A stretch of DNA of 62,178 nucleotides from Ruminococcus sp. GTDB lineage: Bacteria > Bacillota > Clostridia > Oscillospirales > Ruminococcaceae. Below, piece after piece: positions 40,953 through 50,262 of the stretch; within the stretch, counting starts at the first letter, position 1; every line of letters begins with the position of its first letter. The translations under genes and the position numbers were made by a program. The notes beneath the pieces were generated by a model. That model worked only from the letters and a program-made list of their open reading frames with translations, did not search any database and was not told the DNA's origin. The stretch is taken from positions 1 through 62,178 of the forward strand of contig JAFVCV010000035.1 of NCBI GenBank assembly GCA_017478965.1. Direction: 5' to 3'.

Positions 40953-42632
40953 TCAGACAGCGTATGTAACACGGACCAGCTCTTCCATCGAGGTCCTGCC
41001 CTCCTGCACCAGCTTAGAAACGTTGTCTCTCAGCAGCAGACAGCCTTCTTCCTTGGCAAGCACCTGTATCTGCTCAGACTTAGCGCCGGCGGCGATGATC
41101 TCCTTCATCTTAGGAGTAGCCAGAAGTATCTCATGGATAGCGGTACGGCCAGTATAACCGGTGTTCTTGCACTTAGGGCAGCCCACGGGTTCATATACCG
41201 GCACAGGAGTATCAAGGTCGATCTGCATAAGCTCATTGTCCTCACGGTCAGACATCTTCTGTTTCTTGCAGTCGGGACAGAGGACCTTGGTAAGTCTCTG
41301 GGCAACGACGCCGATAAGCGAAGTGGCGACCATGTAAGCGTCAACGCCCATATCCACAAGTCTGGTAACAGTAGATGCAGCGTCGTTGGTATGAAGTGTT
41401 GAAAGCACAAGGTGTCCTGTGATAGCGGCTCTGATACCGATCTCAGCTGTCTCGGTATCACGCATCTCACCTATCATTATGATGTCAGGGTCCTGACGGA
41501 GAATGGAACGCAGAGCAGCCGCAAATGTCATGCCGGCCTTCTCATTTATCTGACACTGATTGATATTGTTTATCTTTTTTTCTACAGGGTCCTCAACAGT
41601 GATAACGTTGAGGTTAGGCTTAGCGATCTCACCAAGTGCGGCGTAAAGGGTGGTAGACTTACCGGAACCTGTAGGACCCGTTACAAGTACAACGCCCTGA
41701 GGCACTTTAAGGCAGGAAACAAATCTCTTATAGTTATAGTCGGTCATACCGAGGTCCTGTATCTTTCTGACCGAGCTGTCGCCGGCCAGGATACGGAGAA
41801 CGACCTTCTCGCCGTAGACCATAGGAAGATTGGACACACGAAGGTCCACGGTGGTGCCGTCGATGACCTGTGACATACGTCCGTCCTGAGGTATACGCTT
41901 TTCAGCGATATTCATGCCGGAAAGTATCTTAAATCTTGTGACAAGAGAAACATGGAGCCTGGTATCAAGGGTCATCATTTCGATAAGGTCACTGTTGACA
42001 CGGATCCTGATCTTAGTCTCATTCTTGAACGGTTCGATGTGGATATCGGTGCAGTCCTGTCTGTAGGCTTGTTCTACTATGGCAGTGGCAAGCTTAACGA
42101 TAGGCGCATTCTCGATCCTGTCCTGAGACAGGTCAAGCTCCATATCCTCCTCGCCCTCGGCCTTTTCCTGAGTAGCGGCATCGACCACTTCATCGACCTG
42201 GCCGGCGGAATACATACGGCCGATGGCCTTGTTTATGGACGACTTGGTGGCGAGCAATGCAGTGATATTGCAGCCTGTTATCATTCTCAGGTCTTCAAAA
42301 ACGTAGAAGTTCACCGGGTCATTGGTGGCGACCATCATACGTTTGCCGACCTTGTTTACTGCAATGACGTTATACTTTCTTGCAGTCTGCTCGGGTATCC
42401 TCTTGACGATATCCGGCTGCAGCTCGGTGGCGTCAAGGTCGATATACTGGACGTTGAGCCTTTCGGCAAGGGTCTTGGCAAAATCAACGTCGCTGACATA
42501 TTTCATTTCAATGATAACGTCACCGAAGAGTTTGCCCTTTTCTGTTTTCTGCTTTTCCAATACCTCCTGGAGCTGCTGCTCAGTGATAAGTCCCTTTTCA
42601 ACAAGGTATTGTCCAATTGGTCCGTTTCTCAT
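40953..42632 (-). CDS. pilB: Type IV pilus extension ATPase PilB
   Basis: A 559-residue assembly ATPase that powers pilus extension. It has an N-terminal MshE-like domain (IGQYLVEKGLITEQQLQEVL; MshE-type N domains can bind c-di-GMP), then the catalytic core with GPTGSGKST (Walker A), LRSILRQDPDIIMIGEMRDTETA (Asp box and Walker B region) and STLHTNDAASTVTR (His box), and the tetra-Cys zinc site CPDCKK...CPKCKNTG. The start ATG has ACAGGAG upstream; a longer reading into the leader (99 bp more) is rejected. It lies divergent from pilD and before pilT. Confidence 0.95.
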   Translation of the reverse strand: MRNGPIGQYLVEKGLITEQQLQEVLEKQKTEKGKLFGDVIIEMKYVSDVDFAKTLAERLNVQYIDLDATELQPDIVKRIPEQTARKYNVIAVNKVGKRMMVATNDPVNFYVFEDLRMITGCNITALLATKSSINKAIGRMYSAGQVDEVVDAATQEKAEGEEDMELDLSQDRIENAPIVKLATAIVEQAYRQDCTDIHIEPFKNETKIRIRVNSDLIEMMTLDTRLHVSLVTRFKILSGMNIAEKRIPQDGRMSQVIDGTTVDLRVSNLPMVYGEKVVLRILAGDSSVRKIQDLGMTDYNYKRFVSCLKVPQGVVLVTGPTGSGKSTTLYAALGEIAKPNLNVITVEDPVEKKINNINQCQINEKAGMTFAAALRSILRQDPDIIMIGEMRDTETAEIGIRAAITGHLVLSTLHTNDAASTVTRLVDMGVDAYMVATSLIGVVAQRLTKVLCPDCKKQKMSDREDNELMQIDLDTPVPVYEPVGCPKCKNTGYTGRTAIHEILLATPKMKEIIAAGAKSEQIQVLAKEEGCLLLRDNVSKLVQEGRTSMEELVRVTYAV

Positions 42633-42806
42633 ATCAAAACTCCTGTCCCCCGCTGCTTTGTGGGCCTTCCCACTGCGGGCAAATAAATGTTTTTCGGCGG
42701 CGCTGTCACAGCAAGATGAAGAGCCTGGCAAGGTCCAAGGGCCATCGTCAGACCTCCAGCTGCGGCAGAGCCTTTTTGAATAAATTCTTAAAAAATTAAT
42801 ACTCTA

Positions 42807-42835
42807 TTGTAATTTTGAATGAACTGTGTTAAAAT
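42807..42835 (+). promoter_or_regulatory. pilD promoter
   Basis: TTGTAA (42807-42812) and TAAAAT (42830-42835) are 17 bp apart, 49 bp before the pilD start. The gap 42633-42883 also holds the GC-rich, structured pilB leader; no c-di-GMP aptamer sequence was found there. Confidence 0.6.
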
Positions 42836-42883
42836 AATAGTACGAAATACTATTCGCAAATAAACCGAAAGGAGGATATCCTA

Positions 42884-43723
42884 ATGGACATTATAACGGT
42901 ATACTACATAGTGATGTACGTTTTCGTTTTCCTGTTCGGCATTTGTATCGGCAGCTTTCTTAACGTCTGCATCTACCGTCTGCCAATAAACGAGAGCCTT
43001 ACCAAGAAGAACTCTCACTGCATGACCTGCGGGACGCCTATCAGAAAACGTGACCTTATACCCATTGTCAGCTGGTGCTGTCTGAGGGGCAAATGCCACG
43101 CCTGCGGCGCACGTATCTCCCCGAGATACACTGTAGTCGAGGCCCTCAACGGCGTGCTCTATCTTGTAGTTTTCATGCTCAATGACATCGTCAGTCCTGT
43201 CAGACTGCTCCATGCTGCACTGGTCAGCCTGATGTTCTCGGCGCTGATAGTGGTCTTTTTCATGGACTGGGACACTCAGCTCATAAATCTTTATGTTGTG
43301 CTTTTCATCGCCATAGTTGCCATACCCGAAATGCTCTTCTGTGAGAGGGCCACAGGTGTTGACATCAGATCTCATATCATCGGAGCATTCGTTGTGAGCA
43401 TACCTCTGCTGATACTTTCAAAAGCGTCTCACGAGAAAGCTATGGGAATGGGTGATGTTTACCTGATGGCAGCCGGCGGTCTTTTCCTTGGTATCCAGGG
43501 AGTACTGATAGCAATGCTCATTGCTTTGCTCAGCGGTTCGGTCTGCGGCATCATCATCAAGTACGCCACCAGCAGTTCCAAGTTCGCCTTTGGTCCCTAC
43601 CTGAGCATAGGTATCGCCATCGCCGCACTCTGGGGCGGACAGCTGGGAGACCTTTACATGAGGTTGACGGGCCTTGAAGAGATTCTCAACGAGAGCGCCG
43701 AAATGGCAATGCTGCTTATGTAA
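42884..43723 (+). CDS. pilD: Prepilin peptidase / N-methylase PilD
   Basis: A 279-residue polytopic membrane aspartyl protease that cleaves prepilins after Gly and methylates the new N-terminus. The N-terminal methylase part has GSFLNVCIYRLP and the zinc Cys pairs CMTCG and CHACGARIS; the peptidase Asp residues lie in FFMDWDTQLI and GMGDVYL. About eight hydrophobic helices are seen. AAGGAGG lies before the ATG. It is the only plus-strand gene in the pilus locus and is flanked by pilB and the giant prepilin gene. Its substrates are likely the two GFTLVE proteins encoded next to it. Confidence 0.95.
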   Translation: MDIITVYYIVMYVFVFLFGICIGSFLNVCIYRLPINESLTKKNSHCMTCGTPIRKRDLIPIVSWCCLRGKCHACGARISPRYTVVEALNGVLYLVVFMLNDIVSPVRLLHAALVSLMFSALIVVFFMDWDTQLINLYVVLFIAIVAIPEMLFCERATGVDIRSHIIGAFVVSIPLLILSKASHEKAMGMGDVYLMAAGGLFLGIQGVLIAMLIALLSGSVCGIIIKYATSSSKFAFGPYLSIGIAIAALWGGQLGDLYMRLTGLEEILNESAEMAMLLM

Positions 43724-43731
43724 GCTGCCCA

Positions 43732-43756
43732 ATACCGCCGTTAACTCCGGCGGTAT
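43732..43756 (+). terminator. pilD terminator
   Basis: ATACCGCCG and CGGCGGTAT, then TTTTTTT, 9 bp past the stop. Confidence 0.92.
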
Positions 43757-43817
43757 TTTTTTGCACTCATGTTAAGGTTTAATATTAAAACTTAACTTTA
43801 TTAACAATATGGTGCTC

Positions 43818-43853
43818 AAAAAATCCTCCGGGTCTCTCTCCCGGGGGATTTTT
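43818..43853 (-). terminator. Terminator of the pilin subunit operon
   Basis: AAATCCTCCGGG and CCCGGGGGATTT with T-runs on both strands, preceded on the minus strand by a second stem AAGCGGCT/AGCCGCTT at 43859-43880. It lies about 40 bp past the giant prepilin stop. Confidence 0.85.
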
Positions 43854-43894
43854 TCAGCAAGCGGCTGAGCCAGCCGCTTGTGAATTATTGTTTA

Positions 43895-46549
43895 TTACTC
43901 AACCGTAATGTAGCTTACCTTAAAGTTTGCATCATAAGATCCTGTCTTGTAGATAAACATATCATTATTTGTCCAAAGCTTGGTAGACTGACCGGCTTTA
44001 AGACCGTCCTTAACAGTAATAATAATCGTATCACCACTAACATCGACAGTACAATTCATTCCGTCCTTAGGACCGATATTGGCCTTCTGTCCTGCATCGA
44101 CATCACCAGTCATCTTTATCTTGATCTTAAACTCACCGACATCACTGGAGCTAGAATTCTTAACATCCAGTCTAAGTAAATAAACTGCCTGGCCCCAGTT
44201 ATTTGTGGAACCATTCTGAGTGATCTGGATAGCAGTGGATGGGCTTACCGAACCGCCTTCTTCGCCGCCGGACTCGCCGCCTTCTTCGCCGCCAGACTCG
44301 CCGCCTTCTTCTCCGCCACCTTCCTCAGCAGGGAATTCAGAACCGTAAGAAACAGCGCCATCGCTGAGTCTGACATAAACATCAACACTATTTTCGCCGC
44401 ATATCTCACTCATGTTGAGGGTAGCTGAACCAATGGGTCCCCAGGGAGAGCCCGCATAGGTAGTAAATGTGATCTTAACATCATTATCAGTATGAACATT
44501 CTGGTCATAGTAGAAATAAACCGTTTGATCCTTAAATCCAGACGAGTTGATCTCCATATTAGAAACACCGTAGTTCTCATCGCTGGTCTGACCACTGGCC
44601 TTAACGAAATTGAACCTTGTGGAAGTGCTCTTATTCCCGTTCAAAACGCTGGCACTAATATTGGTAAATTCCGTATCAAGGTGGAAATTCACCTCGGTGT
44701 ACTTCATACTTGGCACGTAGCCCTCTTCACCAGGCATTACCTTAGGAACTTCTTTATAAACAGGATCAAATACAACATCAGAAGTAACAATTACATCCTT
44801 TGGTTCCTTGCCCTCATCATTTTCCCATTTCCAGAATCTCCAGTTCTTACCGCCGCTTTCGCCTTCAAATTCAGTACCTGCAAGTGACGGTACATCTGCT
44901 GTATTCGCAAGCTTACCTTCATAAACATCGTAAGTGATACCGCCCACAATATTACCACCGCTGGTCTTGTACCTATAGGTCACATGATACTTAGGCAGCT
45001 CTTCATAAACTGCATAATAGTAGTAGTCAGTCTTCATATTGAACTCGGTCGCCTGGGTATACTTGGTAGTGGTGCCGTTTCTGGTTATCTGATAAGCGAA
45101 CTCATCAGGGATAACGCCGTCGCTGTCAGCCTTATCGGCAGGTATGAACCATTTGCTGTCGTCGATAGCATCAGCTGCGGGAACAACATCAGGATACCAG
45201 CCGATAAACTTATAGCCATCGGGTGCGTCAGGTGTTGAGATATTTGAGACCATATTGCCGGCCTCAGCATCAGCAGTCACCTTGAAACCTGCCTTGGAAT
45301 ACTGGGTATAAGAGCTCTGGTCGTTGGGTTCTCCTACCTTGGTGTTGCCCGAAGTGTAGGGTGCATAGAACTCAACATATGCGTCATATGTAATCATATC
45401 GCCGTCGTTGAAGAACGGATAGAAGCTCACATTCTTATTGAATGTAACGCCGCCGTAGTTCTCCTCCGTCAGTTCAGTATCATCAGCGCAGTTCTTAAAG
45501 CCCTGCATGGTGTAATACTTGCCGTCCTTAGAGTAGCTCTTGCAGCCCTCGATCTCCAGCCAGGGGTCTGTCATAGAAACTTCAAAGGACTCATCAGTTT
45601 TGAGGTCGAAGGAAGCCAGTTCAACACCGCCAACCTTGCTGCTCATGAGCTTGACCTTGATGGTCTTTGCAGAAGACTTCTCGCCAGCGTCCTTGGTGTA
45701 GAACACGTAGGTGAACTTCTGGCTGCCGTCATAAAACTTCTGCTGTTCGGAGGTCAGCCCGACAGGGATACTCTCCTTGCCGAAATCATCGTAAGTGATC
45801 GCATCGCCGAGCAGATGGCCTTCGGAATCTGTTCTGTTAGTGAAATACTGGAGATTCCAGTTAGAGTTTATAGACCTCTGCTTGCCGCCGATACCGAGCT
45901 TGTTGATATTGACAAGCTCCATATCCCTTACCTGATTGTAAGCGGTCTTTCTGAAAACATAACCTGTGCCGTTTACGAATTCAGGTCTGATTAGCTGCAT
46001 ACTTATCCTCAGACTAAGGTTCTTGTTGTTGGTATCCTTATTCATGTTGAAGATAGTTTTAAAGTCGCTGTAGAGCGCCTCAGAGCTTACGAAAGAAAGC
46101 TTGTTGAGGTCGATGGCGCCGGTACCTATGCTCATCTGCATGAGCTGACCGGTAGCGCCCTTTCTTCTCCAGGTCGTAGATTCAGGGTCATAGTCCGAAA
46201 GGACACTGCCTCTGACATTGTTGTTGTCGATAACGATAACGTCGGTAAATGCAACAGCTTTTGAATACTCATTTATCTTGTCATCGCTTGTAAGTAAATG
46301 TCCGTTTTTAACTTTAGGAACACCCTCGTAGTCTTCAAGCACCAGAACATTCGTAGCGTATCTCAGTTCGCTTTCCAGCGAGGACATAACGGTGGTGCCC
46401 ACGTCGTTTGCGTCTGAAATTGCCAAAGTCCTGTTGTAAAATCTGTTGATGGGCTGGATAAAATTCAGTATCGCACCAAGTATCATGACCATAATGGTCG
46501 ATACTATGACCAGCTCGACAAGGGTAAAACCTTTTCTGTTCTTATTCAC
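43895..46549 (-). CDS. Giant type IV prepilin-like protein, GTG start
   Basis: An 884-residue prepilin-like protein, several times longer than a normal pilin. The class III signal NRKGFTLVELVIVS predicts cleavage after G7, leaving F1 and E5 of the mature protein. An N-terminal pilin-like part reaches about 230; next come beta-rich regions with several InlB/flagellar-type repeats (GYKFIGWYPD, NWRFWKWEND), then a Glu/Gly/Ser linker (about 740-770) and a C-terminal module of about 115 residues that starts SVSPSTAIQITQNGS and has NNWGQAVYLLRLDV. It could display an adhesin-like or carbohydrate-binding tip on the pilus; that is inference. GGGGGG precedes the GTG. Confidence 0.88.
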   Translation of the reverse strand: MNKNRKGFTLVELVIVSTIMVMILGAILNFIQPINRFYNRTLAISDANDVGTTVMSSLESELRYATNVLVLEDYEGVPKVKNGHLLTSDDKINEYSKAVAFTDVIVIDNNNVRGSVLSDYDPESTTWRRKGATGQLMQMSIGTGAIDLNKLSFVSSEALYSDFKTIFNMNKDTNNKNLSLRISMQLIRPEFVNGTGYVFRKTAYNQVRDMELVNINKLGIGGKQRSINSNWNLQYFTNRTDSEGHLLGDAITYDDFGKESIPVGLTSEQQKFYDGSQKFTYVFYTKDAGEKSSAKTIKVKLMSSKVGGVELASFDLKTDESFEVSMTDPWLEIEGCKSYSKDGKYYTMQGFKNCADDTELTEENYGGVTFNKNVSFYPFFNDGDMITYDAYVEFYAPYTSGNTKVGEPNDQSSYTQYSKAGFKVTADAEAGNMVSNISTPDAPDGYKFIGWYPDVVPAADAIDDSKWFIPADKADSDGVIPDEFAYQITRNGTTTKYTQATEFNMKTDYYYYAVYEELPKYHVTYRYKTSGGNIVGGITYDVYEGKLANTADVPSLAGTEFEGESGGKNWRFWKWENDEGKEPKDVIVTSDVVFDPVYKEVPKVMPGEEGYVPSMKYTEVNFHLDTEFTNISASVLNGNKSTSTRFNFVKASGQTSDENYGVSNMEINSSGFKDQTVYFYYDQNVHTDNDVKITFTTYAGSPWGPIGSATLNMSEICGENSVDVYVRLSDGAVSYGSEFPAEEGGGEEGGESGGEEGGESGGEEGGSVSPSTAIQITQNGSTNNWGQAVYLLRLDVKNSSSSDVGEFKIKIKMTGDVDAGQKANIGPKDGMNCTVDVSGDTIIITVKDGLKAGQSTKLWTNNDMFIYKTGSYDANFKVSYITVE
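44253..44323 (-). repeat. 24-bp tandem repeat in the prepilin linker
   Basis: Three copies (44253-44276, 44277-44300, 44301-44323, the last degenerate) of a 24-bp unit encode GGESGGEE-type residues in the linker before the C-terminal module. The unit is a multiple of three, so slippage would change linker length without a frameshift. Confidence 0.75.
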
Positions 46550-46564
46550 AAAACGCCCCCCTTA

Positions 46565-47350
46565 TCAGCCTTCTTCAGGTTCTTCAGACTCTTCTGCCTC
46601 AGGCTCTTCATACTCACCTGCAAGCCAGTCCTTATAAGTGCTGTCGTTCCAATACTCATCATAATCTCTGTAATAGATACGGCAGATATTGTCGCTGTCC
46701 TTAAATTCCTCCAGGTTCAGATCAACGCTGTGATCGTGACCTTCTTCGTCGTTTACGGTTATAGTGATGCTGTCTGTCCATTCAGTACCTGCCTCCAGCT
46801 TTTCTACGCCGAACCTCAGGTCCTCCTGGTCAGCCCTCAGGCCGTTGGTGGCATTGGTAGGCAGCATCGAGTTCTTCTCGTTGTTGAAGTAGCTGAACTT
46901 AGCCGCATCAGACTCGATATGCCAGTCAACATCCTCGCCGGAGAGATTTTTGAGTATCACCCATCTCTCGCTCTCCCCAAGGGGCAGCTGGTCGTCACTG
47001 GAGAAGAAACCTAGCTGAAGCACCTGGTCCTCGTCGGTGTACTTGGACTGATAGCCATACATCTTATCGTAGGTTATGGTGCCTTCACCAAAGGCATACT
47101 CCATCTTGAACTTATTGTCACCGCCCGGATAAAGCTGGTTCACTGCTGCGGCGCCGAAATCAACGGCGCCGGAGTAGCTCTCCAGAACAGTGGTCTGCTT
47201 ATTTGACTGGTCCATTCTTTTCTTGGACTTGGTCTGCGCTTTCATGCTCGCAGCGGCGCACATACAGAAGCCTGTAGTGGCAATTGCAAAGATCATCGAA
47301 GCGACAAGTACTTCAACAAGGGTAAAACCTTTCTTATTCTGATTTTTCAT
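46565..47350 (-). CDS. Type IV prepilin-like protein (PilV/minor pilin type)
   Basis: A 261-residue prepilin with the class III signal KKGFTLVEVLVASMIFA, cleaved after G8, followed by a hydrophobic helix to about residue 30 and a globular domain of about 200 residues. The C-terminus is acidic (EEPEAEESEEPEEG). A candidate Cys pair lies in the helix (CMCAAA). Minor pilins of the PilV type prime pilus assembly at the tip. It lies 16 bp upstream of the giant prepilin and 16 bp downstream of the PilX-like gene, so the three are one transcript. Confidence 0.86.
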   Translation of the reverse strand: MKNQNKKGFTLVEVLVASMIFAIATTGFCMCAAASMKAQTKSKKRMDQSNKQTTVLESYSGAVDFGAAAVNQLYPGGDNKFKMEYAFGEGTITYDKMYGYQSKYTDEDQVLQLGFFSSDDQLPLGESERWVILKNLSGEDVDWHIESDAAKFSYFNNEKNSMLPTNATNGLRADQEDLRFGVEKLEAGTEWTDSITITVNDEEGHDHSVDLNLEEFKDSDNICRIYYRDYDEYWNDSTYKDWLAGEYEEPEAEESEEPEEG

Positions 47351-47365
47351 TGTTCATACCCCCGA

Positions 47366-50068
47366 TCAGTAATTAGCGTAGTTGATGACTCTGAAGCTTG
47401 CGGTCAGCTTGTTCTTGCCGCCCTTTACCTTACTGAGCATCGACTGATCGTTGACTTCCTGATAGATGATAGTATTGTTGTTTGCATTTGTATCGATCTT
47501 TCCGCAGATACAAGCGCCGATGACGGTTGCATTGGAGTTGCCGTTGACATTGAGCTTGCTTGTGATCTCATCGACCATGGACAGAGTCTCGTTGCCCTTG
47601 CCGAGCTTGATGGTAGCCTCAGGTGCGTAGATCGTACCCTGGATAAGGCACTCATTGTCGTTTGCAAGGCCGAAGGTAGAGCCCTGAGTACACAGGAAGA
47701 TTATGTTGCCCTTTCCTGCGTTGTAATTAACGGTATCGTCCATGTTCTTGTAGGTGAAGTTGACCTTCTTGCCGCTCTCACTTGCGCAGTAGCAGGCCAG
47801 GTCAACGATGCTTATCTGGTTAGAGGAATCGAAGTAGAAGGTCGGTCTCTTGAAAGTCGTCTTGAAAGTAGTATCAGACGAATCATGCTCGCCGTTCTCA
47901 TCTTCGTACTCGTAATACTTATAGCCCTTGCGGCCCTTCCAGTTATCCTCATCGTTCGGATCGTAATCATCATAGAGGTCGCCTATGCCGGAATCGGTAA
48001 CGAAGTAAACGAAATGCTTGCCCTCGTCGTCGCCGTTAACAAGGATATTGAACTTGCCATAGTAGGTATTTGAAGGAGTAGCGCCTGTGCCGCTCTCCAT
48101 CAGAACTACGATATCCTTGTCTGCTGCATCAAGGTCGATAAGGATATTCACGAACTGGTTGTCTCTGTTAGAGATCGGATCGCCGCCGAAAACGCAGCTC
48201 TCGGTGATGTAGTAGTCTATACTTACCTTCTCATTGGTCTTGGGGTCAGTAAATTCCTTCTTGCTTGCATCTCCGCTGAGCACACCGGGAACCGCCCAGT
48301 ATTCAGGATCGTTGAAATAACGGTACTTAGCGTCCTTAGTCGATTCGTCATACGTGCAGGCGCCGGAGCCGCCGTCTACAGTGAACTTCTTGACGTCAAC
48401 TACCTCATAGCCGTCTACGAGGACATAGTTGCCGTCGCCGTCCTTCTTATACATATCCATATAGGTATCTTTTATGGTAGAAACGCCGTCACGGAGGAGC
48501 AGGTCCTCAGGATAGTAAGCATAAGGTCTGGTAGACTTTGAAGAGGCGCTGATGGCAGGTCTCTGCTGTCTGCCGGTGTTCTTGCTGGCATCCCATGTGC
48601 TGGGGAGTTCCTGGAACACGCCGGCATTTATGAGTGCCTGGATATTTCCGTTGGCATTGGAATTGGTGTAGCAGAAATCGCAGTTATAGTTCTGCACATC
48701 AGCAACGGTAGTAGGAGGATTATGCAGATAGATCTTGTTTCCTCTTTCGATCCAGGTACTGAATACGTCCTTTGCGCCCTCATATCCGGTCTCAATAATG
48801 ATCTTGCCGTCGCAGTAGATATCGCCGTGGATATCAGGCATACCCTGATTTCTGATAAGGATATCGCCGTTGAACTCGCCGGTGCCCTCGAAGGTATAGA
48901 TATTACCGTAGAGAGTAGAGGGGTTCGTACCGCCGTCTTTTGTCATCTCTGCCTTATAGCTGGAATTGCCCGAGGCCATTGCTTCCTTGATACTGTCCCA
49001 TCTGTCGGAATCAATGCCCTCAGGGGTGCCGAAGCATATAAGGGACGCATAGATATCCACCTGATGGTCGTCATCGTAACCGAAAGCTGTGCCGGAAGCT
49101 CCGCAGGCAATAAGAGCTTCGCCGACGTTAAGATAGTTTATGTCGTTGTATGCGTAGGATTTATCCTTATTTACCAGGTCAGGATAAAGCTTTACGCAGT
49201 TGTTGTCGATCCTCATGGACCTGGTGACAGTCAGATTACAGCCGGCAGGCTCGTCGTAGTCCTGATTAGCCTCTCTGGCTGCCCTAGCTGCCTCTGCATC
49301 ATAGTTGAGGTTGTTCTTCAGCTCAAAATGGTTAGCAGTATAGAGCGAACCGTTGATAGTCATAGCGCCGCTGAAATAAGGGTTGTTGGAAGAACCCAGT
49401 TCATAAACGACGTTAGCCGATGATGACTTTGAGTTACTGGACTCAGTCTGACCAACAACGTTCAGGTTGTTGATATTGAGAGCAGCGTCAGGGCTGGTGC
49501 CAGCGAACTCAAGGGCGTTGTTGAGCTTGCTCTGCGCAGTGGGCTGTGTATACTTCAGATAAGCAACAACAGTCCTCACCTCGCCCAGGTAGTTGGCTGT
49601 GGAAACGACTCTCATCTTATTGGTGCCCTCAGCGTAAACGCTGATGTTGCAGTCGCCCAGACTTCTCCTGGTTATGCCCTTCTCTTCCAGATTGCCGTAC
49701 TCATCGTACTTATCATAGAGCGGCTTACCGTTCGAGCTGATAGCGACTTTTACTGTGTTGTCGCCGGCAGCGATAGCCTGAAGCTCCTTGACGTTGTTTT
49801 CCGCCATAGTAGCCAGCTCATCCCACTTGCCGGCATTTGCCAATGCAGTCTCCTCCTTATAGACGTCCTTCTCATAGTGGCTGATAAAGCCTTCGAGACA
49901 AGACGACGCCATAAAGTAGGCTTGTTTCTGGCGGTATTCCTTGTTGGTCCTTATGCGGGTATGATTGACAAGTGCAAGTGCCGCTGCAATAATTATCGAC
50001 ATCATGACCGACATAACGAGAGCCGCAAGTAATGCCGCACCCTGACGGGACTTTGATCTTTGCCTCAT
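47366..50068 (-). CDS. Very large PilX-like pilus protein
   Basis: A 900-residue protein with a PilX-like N-terminus: RQGAALLAALVMSVMMSIII, a hydrophobic helix without the GFTLVE cleavage site, then NHTRIRTNKEYRQKQAYFMASSC as in pilus-assembly PilX. The long remainder (about 60-900) is mostly beta-rich and Asn/Asp/Gly-rich, with repeated stretches such as NIYTFEGTGEFNGDILIRNQ and a C-terminal NGNSNATVIGACICG region that looks like a polymer or adhesin-type beta-helix. The ATG at 50068 has AAAGGTGG 5 nt upstream. Normal PilX is below 250 aa, so this is an expanded form. Confidence 0.8.
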   Translation of the reverse strand: MRQRSKSRQGAALLAALVMSVMMSIIIAAALALVNHTRIRTNKEYRQKQAYFMASSCLEGFISHYEKDVYKEETALANAGKWDELATMAENNVKELQAIAAGDNTVKVAISSNGKPLYDKYDEYGNLEEKGITRRSLGDCNISVYAEGTNKMRVVSTANYLGEVRTVVAYLKYTQPTAQSKLNNALEFAGTSPDAALNINNLNVVGQTESSNSKSSSANVVYELGSSNNPYFSGAMTINGSLYTANHFELKNNLNYDAEAARAAREANQDYDEPAGCNLTVTRSMRIDNNCVKLYPDLVNKDKSYAYNDINYLNVGEALIACGASGTAFGYDDDHQVDIYASLICFGTPEGIDSDRWDSIKEAMASGNSSYKAEMTKDGGTNPSTLYGNIYTFEGTGEFNGDILIRNQGMPDIHGDIYCDGKIIIETGYEGAKDVFSTWIERGNKIYLHNPPTTVADVQNYNCDFCYTNSNANGNIQALINAGVFQELPSTWDASKNTGRQQRPAISASSKSTRPYAYYPEDLLLRDGVSTIKDTYMDMYKKDGDGNYVLVDGYEVVDVKKFTVDGGSGACTYDESTKDAKYRYFNDPEYWAVPGVLSGDASKKEFTDPKTNEKVSIDYYITESCVFGGDPISNRDNQFVNILIDLDAADKDIVVLMESGTGATPSNTYYGKFNILVNGDDEGKHFVYFVTDSGIGDLYDDYDPNDEDNWKGRKGYKYYEYEDENGEHDSSDTTFKTTFKRPTFYFDSSNQISIVDLACYCASESGKKVNFTYKNMDDTVNYNAGKGNIIFLCTQGSTFGLANDNECLIQGTIYAPEATIKLGKGNETLSMVDEITSKLNVNGNSNATVIGACICGKIDTNANNNTIIYQEVNDQSMLSKVKGGKNKLTASFRVINYANY

Positions 50069-50177
50069 AATTACCACCTTTCATAAATTCAAAATTACCT
50101 TTTTACCTTTTTCTGATCTTAACTTTTTACACACCAATGACCGCTGCGGCCCTGACCGTCCCGACCGTTGCGGGCAT

Positions 50178-50206
50178 TTATTACCACTTTTTTCCTTTTG
50201 TGACAA
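50178..50206 (-). promoter_or_regulatory. Internal promoter before the pilin subunit genes
   Basis: On the minus strand TTGTCA (50201-50206) and TAATAA (50178-50183) are 17 bp apart, about 110 bp before the PilX-like gene. It would allow the pilin subunits to be made apart from the assembly genes. Confidence 0.5.
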
Positions 50207-50221
50207 GGAAATCTTTATAGC

Positions 50222-50262
50222 ATTATTTGGCAGACCCGAAAATTTCCGGTCCACCAAATAAT
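50222..50262. other. Hairpin in the pilO/PilX-like spacer
   Basis: ATTATTTGG pairs with CCAAATAAT, and an inner ACCCG/CGGGT-type stem continues it. It has no T-run. It lies in a 260-bp gap that also has a near-repeat GACCGCTGCGG / GACCGTTGCGG (50138 and 50159 region); a role in differential mRNA stability is possible. Confidence 0.5.

Noticed and set aside
42633-42883. c-di-GMP riboswitch before pilB or pilD
   Set aside because: No GEMM-type conserved sequence was found on either strand, although pilus genes are common targets.
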